A stretch of 9,729 nucleotides of DNA, taken from positions 1 to 9,729 of the forward strand of contig CAZYRA010000038.1 of the NCBI GenBank assembly GCA_964649385.1. Direction: 5' to 3'. How positions within the stretch are numbered: the stretch's first letter is position 1; each line of letters starts with the position of its first letter. A program made the translations under genes and the position numbers. The stretch comes from UBA5760 sp964649385 (lineage in GTDB: Bacteria; Chloroflexota; Dehalococcoidia; Dehalococcoidales; UBA5760). This document shows, piece after piece, positions 1 through 5,700 of this stretch. The notes under the pieces are model-generated. The model made no database searches, was not told the origin of the DNA, and saw nothing but the letters and a program-made list of their open reading frames with translations.

Positions 1-46
1 GGGGATTTGTAAGTGCCCTGCATAGTATTTTTGCTGGAGGTAGATA

Positions 47-793
47 GTGGAGAAGCAACTTGAGCAGCAACAGTTTGCAGTCCTTATAGATGGAGACAAC
101 GCCCAGGCATCCCTCCTGCCTCAGATCCTCGCTGAAGTCAGCAAGGTTGGTTTGATCACAATCAAGCGCATATATGGCGATTGGACTACAACCAATATGA
201 ACCAGTGGAAGAAATCTCTACACAAACACGCGATTCAACCCGTGCAGCAGTTTATGTATACCACCGGCAAAAACGCCACAGACAGCGCAATGATAATAGA
301 CTCCATGGATTTGCTACATAGTAATGATGTGCAGGGGTTTTGTATCGTTTCGAGCGACAGTGACTACACACGGCTTGCAACCAGAATCAGAGAGGATGGA
401 CTATTCGTCATAGGCGTTGGAGAGAAGAAAACCCCTGAGGCCTTCGTAAACGCGTGTAACCAGTTCATATACAGTGAGAATCTTGCTGCCACCCAAGAGC
501 CGAAAAAGCAAAGAATAAGGAATAAAGAAGAAGGTCGAGACTCCAGCGATCCCCTTCCTCTCCTTGTCCAAGGATTCGAGATGGCTGCGAAAGAGGATGA
601 ATGGACTTATTTGGCGACGATGGGTAGTAGTCTTCGCCAGCTTAATCCAGCGTTCGATCCCCGAACCTATGGTCACCTGAAGCTACAATCGTTGCTCAAG
701 GATTACCCTGAGATATTTGTCCTCAAGCAAGATAGGTCAAAGAAACCACCAGTGGTAAATGTCGCGCTTGCTCCAAAATACAGCCGGGACTAG
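47..793 (+). CDS. NYN-domain RNase with C-terminal OST-HTH/LOTUS domain
   Basis: Probable RNA-acting nuclease of 248 residues. Residues about 9-140 form a NYN (PIN-like) domain: the strand AVLIDGDNA supplies D15 and D17, with N18 next to them, D79 lies in GKNATDSAM, and D104 and D106 lie in VSSDSDY. These are the positions expected for the metal-binding acidic pocket. A charged linker (about 145-165) leads to residues about 167-243, which fit an OST-HTH/LOTUS winged helix (GSSLRQLNPAFDPRTYGHLK), a putative RNA-binding module. The start is GTG at 47, preceded by GGAGG at 36-40 with 6 bases between; no ATG is better placed. No signal peptide or membrane segment, so it should be cytoplasmic. The NYN-LOTUS arrangement is common in bacterial proteins of the LabA/MARF1-like group, whose substrates are mostly unknown. 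The gene stands alone upstream of a tRNA cluster, and its promoter lies outside the window. The domain call is firm; the target is unknown. Confidence 0.85.
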   Translation: MEKQLEQQQFAVLIDGDNAQASLLPQILAEVSKVGLITIKRIYGDWTTTNMNQWKKSLHKHAIQPVQQFMYTTGKNATDSAMIIDSMDLLHSNDVQGFCIVSSDSDYTRLATRIREDGLFVIGVGEKKTPEAFVNACNQFIYSENLAATQEPKKQRIRNKEEGRDSSDPLPLLVQGFEMAAKEDEWTYLATMGSSLRQLNPAFDPRTYGHLKLQSLLKDYPEIFVLKQDRSKKPPVVNVALAPKYSRD

Positions 794-834
794 TTCAGCT
801 AAAACTATGGCAGGGCATATATATTTAATAAGTG

Positions 835-864
835 TTGCCCTCTTTGTGCTTCGGCTGATATAAT
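835..864 (+). promoter_or_regulatory. Putative sigma-70-type promoter for tRNA-Glu
   Basis: TTGCCC (835-840), an 18-base spacer and a perfect TATAAT (859-864). Transcription would start near 871, about 23 bases before tRNA-Glu at 894. The -35 box matches consensus at four of six positions. The -35 box also lies in the right arm of a weak inverted repeat (812-817 with 836-841). Confidence 0.6.
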
Positions 865-893
865 AGCTACGGTTGGGTGATTTTGTGGCTTTT

Positions 894-970
894 GGCGCAT
901 TCGTCTAGGGGTTTAGGACACCTCCCTCTCAAGGAGGAGATCACCGGTTCGAATCCGGTATGCGCTACCA
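894..970 (+). tRNA. tRNA-Glu (anticodon CUC)
   Basis: A full cloverleaf can be drawn. The acceptor arm is GGCGCAT with ATGCGCT, closed by a G1-U72 wobble. The D arm contains GTCTAGGGG...AGGAC as is usual for Glu tRNAs. The anticodon stem is CCTCC/GGAGG with loop CTCTCAA and anticodon CTC at 928-930. The T arm is ACCGG/CCGGT with TTCGAAT. The discriminator is A and the 3' CCA (968-970) is encoded. It decodes GAG. No T-rich terminator follows; the next promoter begins four bases after the CCA. Confidence 0.95.
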
Positions 971-973
971 AAC

Positions 974-1002
974 TTGACTTTTGTAGTACTCATTTTTATA
1001 AT
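974..1002 (+). promoter_or_regulatory. Strong sigma-70-type promoter for tRNA-Thr/tRNA-Tyr
   Basis: TTGACT (974-979), exactly 17 bases, then TATAAT (997-1002), close to a consensus promoter. The start would be near 1009, about 39 bases before tRNA-Thr. A short hairpin, TCTCTC (1013-1018) with GAGAGA (1024-1029), lies at the start of the transcript and would be removed with the 5' leader during tRNA processing. Confidence 0.75.
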
Positions 1003-1047
1003 ATGCCAGTTGTCTCTCTTCTTGAGAGAACGGTTTCGAGAGGTGAT

Positions 1048-1120
1048 GCCCGAGTAGCGCAATGGTAGCGCAACCGACTTGTAATCGGTAGGTTAGTGGG
1101 TTCGAATCCCCTCTCGGGCT
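1048..1120 (+). tRNA. tRNA-Thr (anticodon UGU)
   Basis: Acceptor GCCCGAG pairs with CTCGGGC (1113-1119). The anticodon stem is ACCGA/TCGGT with loop CTTGTAA and anticodon TGT at 1080-1082. The T loop is TTCGAAT. The discriminator is T1120, and no CCA is encoded (the next bases are CAG), so a nucleotidyltransferase must add it. It decodes ACA. It lies 21 bases before tRNA-Tyr and is probably on the same transcript. The order Thr(UGU)-Tyr matches thrU-tyrU of E. coli. Confidence 0.95.
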
Positions 1121-1141
1121 CAGTTTTTGGTGGCTATACGG

Positions 1142-1229
1142 GGAGGGGTGCCGGAGTGGTTAATCGGAGCAGTCTGTAAAATTGCCGCCCGAAAGGGCTA
1201 CGTTGGTTCGAATCCAACCCCCTCCACCA
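1142..1229 (+). tRNA. tRNA-Tyr (anticodon GUA)
   Basis: A class II tRNA of 88 bases. Acceptor GGAGGGG pairs with CCCCTCC (1219-1225). The anticodon stem is GCAGT/ATTGC with loop CTGTAAA and anticodon GTA at 1176-1178. The long variable arm CGCCCGAAAGGGC is as expected for bacterial Tyr. The T arm is GTTGG-TTCGAAT-CCAAC. The discriminator is A and CCA (1227-1229) is encoded. It decodes UAC and UAU. It probably shares the transcript of the tRNA-Thr just upstream. Confidence 0.95.
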
Positions 1230-1233
1230 TCCA

Positions 1234-1289
1234 ATATATGAGCTGATACGAAGTTGATGGGACAGCTAAGTGGGAATTGGCTCATATAT
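1234..1289 (+). repeat. Inverted repeat after tRNA-Tyr
   Basis: ATATATGAGC (1234-1243) is perfectly complementary to GCTCATATAT (1280-1289), a 10-bp stem with a 36-base loop. The bases next to the arms (CCAAT and ATTGG) are also complementary in an alternative register. No T-run follows, so it is not a normal intrinsic terminator. It begins only five bases after the encoded CCA and may be a 3' trailer structure. The rest of 1290-1356 holds only a weak AGCCC/GGGCT hairpin (1305-1309 with 1322-1326). Confidence 0.5.
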
Positions 1290-1356
1290 AGTTACCCTAA
1301 AGTGAGCCCATGGTTAACCCGGGGCTTTCCCCCTATGTCATTTACTACTCTGCGGT

Positions 1357-1746
1357 CTAGGATTTGGTGCTAGTGTTATCTTGTTTGGAGTCATCCGGCC
1401 GTTGCAGCGTACTTTCCAGCTTTTCTAACCGCCGGCTAATTATATAGAGGCTGCCTACCATTAGCTTGGTAGTGCGGTTGCTTGAGCGTTGAGTGTAGTC
1501 TGCAATACCCCATCCAACGAAAGAGAGCCCGATGGCAAGCATAAGAAAGCTGATACCGATTTGCGTGCCGATAGCATTGAGGCGGAGACCGAGAACATCC
1601 CTGGAAAATTCAGGGTTGAGGCTTACCTCTGATATCAATTCCGACAATGATGAGTAGGTCTGATACACCCACACAATCGCTACCACCACGAATACTGAGC
1701 CTATCAGGACAAGCTTCATGTCGCTTAATGCACGCGTTACCCGCAT
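1357..1746 (-). CDS. Hypothetical small membrane protein, two transmembrane helices
   Basis: 129 residues, family not recognised. A first hydrophobic helix spans about 12-28 (LVLIGSVFVVVAIVWVY) and a second about 62-81 (QIGISFLMLAIGLSFVGWGI). Between them lies a roughly 30-residue polar segment, and after them a charged tail (about 83-129) with a short helical stretch, SRRLEKLESTLQR, that could form a coiled coil. The ATG at 1746 is preceded by GGGGTGA at about 6 bases, a reasonable ribosome binding site. The gene is antisense to everything around it and sits between tRNA-Tyr and the tRNA-Thr/tuf promoter. Two hydrophobic helices, a credible start and a matching upstream promoter candidate suggest a real gene. 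Its function cannot be inferred from sequence or context. Confidence 0.65.
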   Translation of the reverse strand: MRVTRALSDMKLVLIGSVFVVVAIVWVYQTYSSLSELISEVSLNPEFSRDVLGLRLNAIGTQIGISFLMLAIGLSFVGWGIADYTQRSSNRTTKLMVGSLYIISRRLEKLESTLQRPDDSKQDNTSTKS

Positions 1747-1787
1747 TGTTAGTCACCCCACACGATTTACCCGACTTATTCTACCAC

Positions 1788-1816
1788 AATATATAGCGGA
1801 GGTAGTGAAAAAGCAA
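1788..1816 (-). promoter_or_regulatory. Possible promoter of the antisense membrane-protein gene
   Basis: On the minus strand: TTGCTT (1816-1811), 17 bases, TATATT (1793-1788). The -10 box matches five of six consensus positions and the -35 only three. It would start transcription near 1780, about 35 bases before the ATG at 1746. It overlaps the terminator-like hairpin read on the other strand. Confidence 0.35.
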
Positions 1817-1835
1817 TCCTGCCGCTATCTTTTTT
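1793..1835 (+). terminator. Terminator-like hairpin on the plus strand
   Basis: ATAGCGG (1793-1799) pairs with CCGCTAT (1822-1828). The stem can be extended by AGG/CCT across one bulged G (1821), giving ten pairs and a 15-base loop. The right arm is followed by C and six T (1830-1835). It could stop read-through from the tRNA cluster before the tuf promoters. The large loop and the distance from tRNA-Tyr keep confidence moderate. Confidence 0.4.
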
Positions 1836-1879
1836 GTCTGTGATAGCTTTACTTTTGATTCATCCGGGCAGTGGTATGC

Positions 1880-2013
1880 TTGACAAAACCACATAAAACA
1901 TTCTACTCTATACTGGTAGTTTGATATCGTCGCTTGTGACTTAACTTCGCAGTGGCATGTGGGTATGCAACCGCCTATTGGAGACCTCAGGTATGTTGTG
2001 GCAGTTGAGGTCT
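1880..2013 (+). promoter_or_regulatory. Promoter-like boxes followed by a hairpin, no gene
   Basis: A perfect TTGACA lies at 1880-1885. The candidate -10 boxes are TACTCT (1904-1909, spacer 18) and the better TATACT (1909-1914, but spacer 23), so the promoter is ambiguous. Downstream, AGACCTCA (1982-1989) is perfectly complementary to TGAGGTCT (2006-2013), an 8-bp stem extendable by G-U pairs, with a 16-base loop and only TTT after it. I find no credible coding frame between 1747 and 2115. It could be an extra upstream promoter and leader for the tuf operon or a small RNA. Confidence 0.35.
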
Positions 2014-2034
2014 TTAGAGGAATGTAATCATAGG

Positions 2035-2063
2035 TTGACTTTTCATCTCTATTACCTTAAAAT
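2035..2063 (+). promoter_or_regulatory. tuf: Main sigma-70-type promoter of the tRNA-Thr/tuf operon
   Basis: TTGACT (2035-2040), exactly 17 bases, TAAAAT (2058-2063). It has the same -35 box and spacing as the tRNA-Thr/Tyr promoter at 974-1002. The start would be near 2070, about 46 bases before the tRNA. This is the best-matching promoter upstream of tuf. Confidence 0.7.
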
Positions 2064-2115
2064 TAGCTACATTAGTTACGTGTAAAGTAAAGTGAAATTA
2101 TACGTAAGTAGGTGT

Positions 2116-2188
2116 GCCCACATAGCTCAGTCGGTAGAGCGCATTCTTGGTAAGAATGAGGTCACCAGTTCGAATCTGGTTGTGGGCT
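2116..2188 (+). tRNA. tRNA-Thr (anticodon GGU), first gene of the tuf operon
   Basis: Acceptor GCCCACA pairs with TGTGGGC (2181-2187). The D arm contains AGCTCAGTCGGTAGAGC. The anticodon stem is CATTC/GAATG with loop TTGGTAA and anticodon GGT at 2149-2151. The T arm is ACCAG-TTCGAAT-CTGGT. The discriminator is T and no CCA is encoded. It decodes ACC and ACU. Only 23 bases separate it from the tuf start, so the two are almost certainly transcribed together and the tRNA is cut out. E. coli thrT-tufB has the same arrangement. Confidence 0.95.
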
Positions 2189-2211
2189 GAGGACAAAGGG
2201 GGTTTTTGAAA

Positions 2212-3414
2212 ATGGCTAAGAAGAAGTTTGATCGCACCAAGCCACACTGTAATGTCGGAACTATCGGTCATGTTGACCACGGAAAGACAACCTTAACTTC
2301 GGCGATAACAATGACGCTGTCCAAAGAAGGTGATACCGGCTACCGTTCATTTGAAAGCATTGATAATGCTCCCGAGGAGAAGGCAAGGGGTCTTACTATT
2401 GCCATTGCTCACGTGGAGTACGAGACTGAGAAGAGGCACTATGCCCATATTGATTGTCCGGGGCATGCTGACTTCGTTAAGAATATGATAACGGGGGCGG
2501 CCCAGATGGATGGGGCGATACTGGTAGTCAGTGCCCCTGACGGCCCGATGCCCCAGACCAAGGAGCATGTGTTGCTGGCCCGTCAGGTACAGGTCCCCGC
2601 TATGGTAGTTGCTCTTAATAAGGTAGATATGATGGAAGACGAGGAGCTCCTGGAGCTGGTGGAGATGGAGATCAGGGAACTGCTCAATAAATATGAATTT
2701 CCCGGCGATGAGACACCGATAGTGAGAGTTAGTGCTGCTAAGGCCCTGGAGTGCGGTTGTGGTAAGAGGGAATGCCAATGGTGTGGCCCTATCTGGAAAT
2801 TAATGGATGCCGTGGACAGTTTTATTCCGATACCGGAACGACCTAAAGACCAGCCGTTTTTGATGCCGGTGGAGGACGTTTTCAGCATCAAGGGTCGAGG
2901 TACTGTAGCTACGGGGAGAGTCGAGCGCGGCGTGGTTCATCCGGGGGATGAGATCGAGATAGTGGGTCTGCACCATGAGCCCCGCAAGATAGTAGCTACC
3001 AGCCTGGAGATGTTCCATAAGCTCTTAGATGAGGCTGAGCCTGGTGATGCGGTTGGTGTCTTGCTGAGGGGTATCGACCGGGAGGAAATAGAGCGGGGTC
3101 AGGTACTGGCTAAGTCCGGTTCAATCAAGCCGCATACCGAAGCTGATGCTGAGGTCTATGTTTTAGGTAAGGAAGAAGGGGGACGACATACCCCATTCTT
3201 TAATGGATATAAGCCCCAGTTCTATATCAGGACAACGGATGTTACTGGAAGTATCGAGTTGCCAGAAGGTGTGGAGATGGTTATGCCTGGTGATAATATA
3301 ACGATGAAGATAAAGCTTATCTACCCGGTAGCCATGGAAAAAGGTCTACGTTTTGCTATCAGGGAGGGAGGTAGGACAGTTGGTGCTGGCACAGTCAGCC
3401 GCATCACCGAGTAA
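2212..3414 (+). CDS. tuf: Translation elongation factor Tu
   Basis: GTPase that brings aminoacyl-tRNA to the ribosomal A site. 400 residues, full length. The GTPase domain shows G1 GHVDHGKT (19-26), the switch region with RGLTI (59-63), G3 DCPGH (81-85), G4 NKVD (136-139) and G5 SAAKAL (174-179). The beta-barrel domains 2 and 3 follow, with GRGTVATGRVERG (228-240) and the conserved end IREGGRTVGAG (383-393). Odd: directly after G5 there is ECGCGKRECQWCG (180-192), four cysteines spaced CxCx4CxxC, where E. coli has a cysteine-free loop. This could bind a metal; I recall a similar segment in Dehalococcoides EF-Tu. The start is ATG 2212, with AAAGGGGG (2195-2202) nine bases upstream; the in-frame TTG at 2206 is too close to that site. 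rpmG starts two bases after the stop. Confidence 0.98.
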   Translation: MAKKKFDRTKPHCNVGTIGHVDHGKTTLTSAITMTLSKEGDTGYRSFESIDNAPEEKARGLTIAIAHVEYETEKRHYAHIDCPGHADFVKNMITGAAQMDGAILVVSAPDGPMPQTKEHVLLARQVQVPAMVVALNKVDMMEDEELLELVEMEIRELLNKYEFPGDETPIVRVSAAKALECGCGKRECQWCGPIWKLMDAVDSFIPIPERPKDQPFLMPVEDVFSIKGRGTVATGRVERGVVHPGDEIEIVGLHHEPRKIVATSLEMFHKLLDEAEPGDAVGVLLRGIDREEIERGQVLAKSGSIKPHTEADAEVYVLGKEEGGRHTPFFNGYKPQFYIRTTDVTGSIELPEGVEMVMPGDNITMKIKLIYPVAMEKGLRFAIREGGRTVGAGTVSRITE

Positions 3415-3416
3415 TT

Positions 3417-3584
3417 ATGGCTAAGAAAGCTGGGGCGAGAATTATTATCCACCTTGCTTGTACCGAGTGCAAGGAGAGGGGATATACCACTACTAAGAAT
3501 AAGAGGAACGACTCTCAGCGTTTGGAGTTGAGTAAGTACTGTCCCCGCTGTCGGGTGCACAGGCTCCATAGAGAGGTAAAATAG
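3417..3584 (+). CDS. rpmG: 50S ribosomal protein L33, zinc-ribbon form
   Basis: A short gene of 55 residues (MAKKAGARII...). L33 is a small 23S rRNA-binding protein near the E site. The family pattern is clear: basic N-terminus, RIIIHLACTEC, the central GYTTTKNKRND, and KYCPRC. It keeps both cysteine pairs (C15/C18 and C42/C45), so it is the zinc-binding form; organisms that carry two L33 paralogues often have one without cysteines. It sits two bases after the tuf stop and four before secE, an order (tuf-rpmG-secE-nusG) usual in many bacteria. Translation is probably coupled to tuf, as there is no spacer for an independent ribosome binding site. Confidence 0.97.
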   Translation: MAKKAGARIIIHLACTECKERGYTTTKNKRNDSQRLELSKYCPRCRVHRLHREVK

Positions 3585-3588
3585 GACT

Positions 3589-3837
3589 ATGGTAGCTCAG
3601 AAGCATAAGACTGATGTTGCGGTGCAGCGTACTGGTACTACCAAGAAGAGTTTCTCGATAACCAGTTTCTTTGGCGGTATTGGGGTTGAACTGAAGAAGG
3701 TAGTCTGGCTTTCCCGGCGGGAGGTGGGGTATCTAACGGTGGTGGTGATTATTGTAGCCGGTGTTGCCGGCCTGGTCCTAGGAGGCGTGGATCGGGGCTT
3801 TGGTATGTTGGTCAACAACTTCTTTTTGGGTAGCTAG
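3589..3837 (+). CDS. secE: Preprotein translocase subunit SecE
   Basis: 82 residues, single-helix type. SecE clamps SecY in the SecYEG protein-conducting channel of the cytoplasmic membrane. Residues 1-25 are a variable basic N-terminus. The amphipathic helix about 30-47 contains GVELKKVVWLSRREV, the family signature, and one membrane helix follows at about 50-67 (LTVVVIIVAGVAGLVLG), then a short tail. The usual signature is W-P-[ST]-[RK]-x-E; here the proline is replaced by leucine (WLSRRE), a mild deviation. The start ATG at 3589 is four bases after rpmG; a GAGAGG inside the rpmG 3' end (3571-3576) can serve as binding site. Its position between rpmG and nusG supports the call. Confidence 0.93.
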   Translation: MVAQKHKTDVAVQRTGTTKKSFSITSFFGGIGVELKKVVWLSRREVGYLTVVVIIVAGVAGLVLGGVDRGFGMLVNNFFLGS

Positions 3838-3967
3838 CAATCAGCGGCTATCTTGCGGAGTTGAGTGGGGTTTTTATTGTCCGTGCCAGTCTCTTCCAGA
3901 GAGGGAGTTCCGAAGGGGTTACTATAGCCTTGGAGTCTTTCTGAAATCTTTTTTGTGGTGAGGTCTT
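3838..3967 (+). other. Non-coding spacer between secE and nusG
   Basis: 130 bases without a gene in an otherwise tightly packed operon. A small hairpin, TCTCT (3890-3894) with AGAGA (3898-3902), is present, and a TACTAT (3920-3925) could be a -10 box but has no -35 partner at the right distance. No terminator is seen. It may act as a nusG leader. Confidence 0.4.
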
Positions 3968-4501
3968 GTGGAGGAAAAGCAGAAATCCTGGTTCGTCATC
4001 CATACCTATTCCGGGTACGAAGAACGGGTCAAGAGGAATCTAGAGCAGCGCATCAAGTTTATGGACTCTGAAGGTGAAATCGCTGAGGTAGTTATCCCTA
4101 CCGAGGATGAGATTGAAGTCAGGAGTGGCCAGAAGCAGACGGTGAGCAAGAAGATACTGCCTGGTTATGTCCTTATCCAGATGGGGATGAGTGACCAGAG
4201 TTGGAAGATAGTGCGTAATACCCCTGGTGTCACCGGTTTTGTTGGTGGCGGAGATGAACCGGCTCCCCTAACCGATGAAGAAATCACCCGGATTTTGAAG
4301 CAGATGGAGGCCGAAGCACCGAAGCTAAAGATCGGTTTTCAAGAGGGGGAAAGTGTTCGCGTGACTGATGGTCCATTCCTTGATTTCATCGGAGTGGTAG
4401 AAAGTATCAATTCAGAAAAGGGGAAGGTCAAGGTACTTCTGTCCCTGTTTGGACGCAACACACCTGTTGAGCTTGATTTCCTGCAGGTAGAGAAGCTTTG
4501 A
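3968..4501 (+). CDS. nusG: Transcription termination/antitermination factor NusG
   Basis: 177 residues, usual length. NusG binds the RNA polymerase clamp through its N-terminal NGN domain (about 6-110) and Rho or ribosomal protein S10 through its C-terminal KOW domain (about 122-175). Visible signatures are KSWFVIHTYSGYEERVKRNLEQRI at the start of NGN, then KILPGYVLIQM and NTPGVTGFVG. In the KOW part, GESVRVTDGPFLDFIGVVES is followed by KVKVLLSLFGRNTPVELDF. The GTG at 3968 is the only credible start, with GGTGAGG (3957-3963) four bases upstream. It is followed by rplK after 17 bases, the common secE-nusG-rplK order. Confidence 0.97.
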   Translation: MEEKQKSWFVIHTYSGYEERVKRNLEQRIKFMDSEGEIAEVVIPTEDEIEVRSGQKQTVSKKILPGYVLIQMGMSDQSWKIVRNTPGVTGFVGGGDEPAPLTDEEITRILKQMEAEAPKLKIGFQEGESVRVTDGPFLDFIGVVESINSEKGKVKVLLSLFGRNTPVELDFLQVEKL

Positions 4502-4518
4502 GTTTTCAGGAGAGATAG

Positions 4519-4941
4519 ATGGCGAAAAAAGTAAAAGCCATGGTTAAGCTGCAAATACCGGCCGGGCAGGCAAACCCAGCCCCTCCGGTGGGTCCGGCGC
4601 TAGGACAGCACGGGATTAATATAATGGGGTTCTGCAAGGAGTACAACGAGCGTACCGCCAGCCAGTCCGGCTCTATCATTCCGGTTGAGATAACCGTCTT
4701 TGATGACCGGACATTCACCTTTGTTACCAAGACGCCGCCGACCAGTGATTTGTTGAGGAAGGCGTTAAGTCTGGAAAAGGGTGCCGGAGCTACTGGCCGT
4801 GAGAAAGTAGGTGTGTTGCCCCGGGAAAAGCTCCGCGAAATAGCCAAGCTTAAGGCAAAAGACTTGAACGCAGTCGGTATTGAAGGGGCGGAGCGAATCA
4901 TTGAGGGTACTGCCCGCAGCATGGGAATTGAGGTTGAGTAG
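4519..4941 (+). CDS. rplK: 50S ribosomal protein L11
   Basis: 140 residues, standard length. L11 binds the GTPase-associated region of 23S rRNA together with the L10-L12 stalk and takes part in factor-dependent GTP hydrolysis. The N-terminal domain (1-70) has KLQIPAGQANPAPPVGPALGQHGINIM with the conserved proline-rich loop. The C-terminal rRNA-binding domain (about 75-140) has TPPTSDLLRKA and DLNAVGIEGAERIIEGTARSMGI. The start ATG 4519 has AGGAGAG (4508-4514) four bases upstream. rplA follows after two bases, so the two are probably translationally coupled. In E. coli the L11-L1 pair is repressed by L1; I do not see a clear L1 site here. Confidence 0.98.
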   Translation: MAKKVKAMVKLQIPAGQANPAPPVGPALGQHGINIMGFCKEYNERTASQSGSIIPVEITVFDDRTFTFVTKTPPTSDLLRKALSLEKGAGATGREKVGVLPREKLREIAKLKAKDLNAVGIEGAERIIEGTARSMGIEVE

Positions 4942-4943
4942 AG

Positions 4944-5657
4944 ATGGTAAGAAAGAGTAAGAAGTATCAAGAAGCGGTTAAACTGTTGGATAGGCCGGAG
5001 GCCTATGCGCCGGGGGAGGCTATCGAGCTAGCAAAGAAGATGGCCTATGCTCGATTTGATGAGAGCGTTGAGCTTCACCTCAGGATGGGTGTCGACCCCA
5101 GGAATGCTACTCAGCAGGTACGTGGTGTTGCCCTTTTACCCTATGGGCTGGGCAAGCAGGTGCGTGTTCTGGTCTTTGCGCAGGGTGAAGCAGAGAGGAT
5201 TGCCGAGGGAGCAGGGGCGGACTTTGTCGGTGGTGATGACCTGGTCAAGAAGATAGAAGGTGGTTGGCTGGAATTTGACACCGCTATCGCTACCCCGGAT
5301 ATGATGAGCAGGGTGAGCAAGCTGGGAAAAATCCTCGGCAGGAGAGGGCTGATGCCTAATCCCAAGTCGGAGACGGTGGTAGCTGCCGAAGATCTGCCCC
5401 GGGTAATTAATGATGCCCGTAAGGGTCGAGTTGAGTTTAAGCTGGATAGAACGGCTATCATTCACCTCCCCTTGGGTAAGATCAGTTTTGACGCAGATAA
5501 GCTGCTGGGAAACCTGACAACGGTGGTAGAGGCTGTGGTGAAGGCTAAGCCCAGTGGTGCCAAGGGTCAATACATTAAGTCGGTCACCTTGACTACGACT
5601 ATGGGACCGGGGATAAATCTTGATCTTAAATCAACCATTGATCTAAGTACCGATTGA
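4944..5657 (+). CDS. rplA: 50S ribosomal protein L1
   Basis: 237 residues, standard length. L1 forms the mobile L1 stalk that assists release of deacylated tRNA from the E site and often represses its own operon. Signatures are YQEAVKLLDRPEAYAPGEAIELAKK (8-32), then FDESVELHLRMGVDPR (38-53), and GRRGLMPNPKSETV (132-145), the conserved L1 motif with E in place of the frequent G. The C-terminal part has KGRVEFKLDRTAIIHLPLGK (160-179). The start ATG lies two bases after the rplK stop. The 3' end runs into the L10 leader, so readthrough into rplJ would be controlled by the attenuator. Confidence 0.98.
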   Translation: MVRKSKKYQEAVKLLDRPEAYAPGEAIELAKKMAYARFDESVELHLRMGVDPRNATQQVRGVALLPYGLGKQVRVLVFAQGEAERIAEGAGADFVGGDDLVKKIEGGWLEFDTAIATPDMMSRVSKLGKILGRRGLMPNPKSETVVAAEDLPRVINDARKGRVEFKLDRTAIIHLPLGKISFDADKLLGNLTTVVEAVVKAKPSGAKGQYIKSVTLTTTMGPGINLDLKSTIDLSTD

Positions 5658-5671
5658 TTTTTTGTAGATAG

Positions 5672-5700
5672 TTAACAGATTAATAGTTTCCTGTGATAGT
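5672..5700 (+). promoter_or_regulatory. Possible promoter before the L10 leader
   Basis: TTAACA (5672-5677), 17 bases, GATAGT (5695-5700), with TG at 5692-5693 in the extended -10 position. It would give rplJ-rplL a transcript of their own. The -35 matches five of six consensus bases and the -10 four of six. It overlaps what may be the 5' edge of the leader, so it remains tentative. Confidence 0.3.

Noticed and set aside
812..841. AGGGCA/TGCCCT inverted repeat as terminator of the NYN gene
   Set aside because: Six pairs, an 18-base loop and no T-run; its right arm overlaps a better-supported -35 box.
877..1068. 63-codon open frame over tRNA-Glu and the tRNA-Thr promoter
   Set aside because: It reads straight through the tRNA gene and has no supporting start site.
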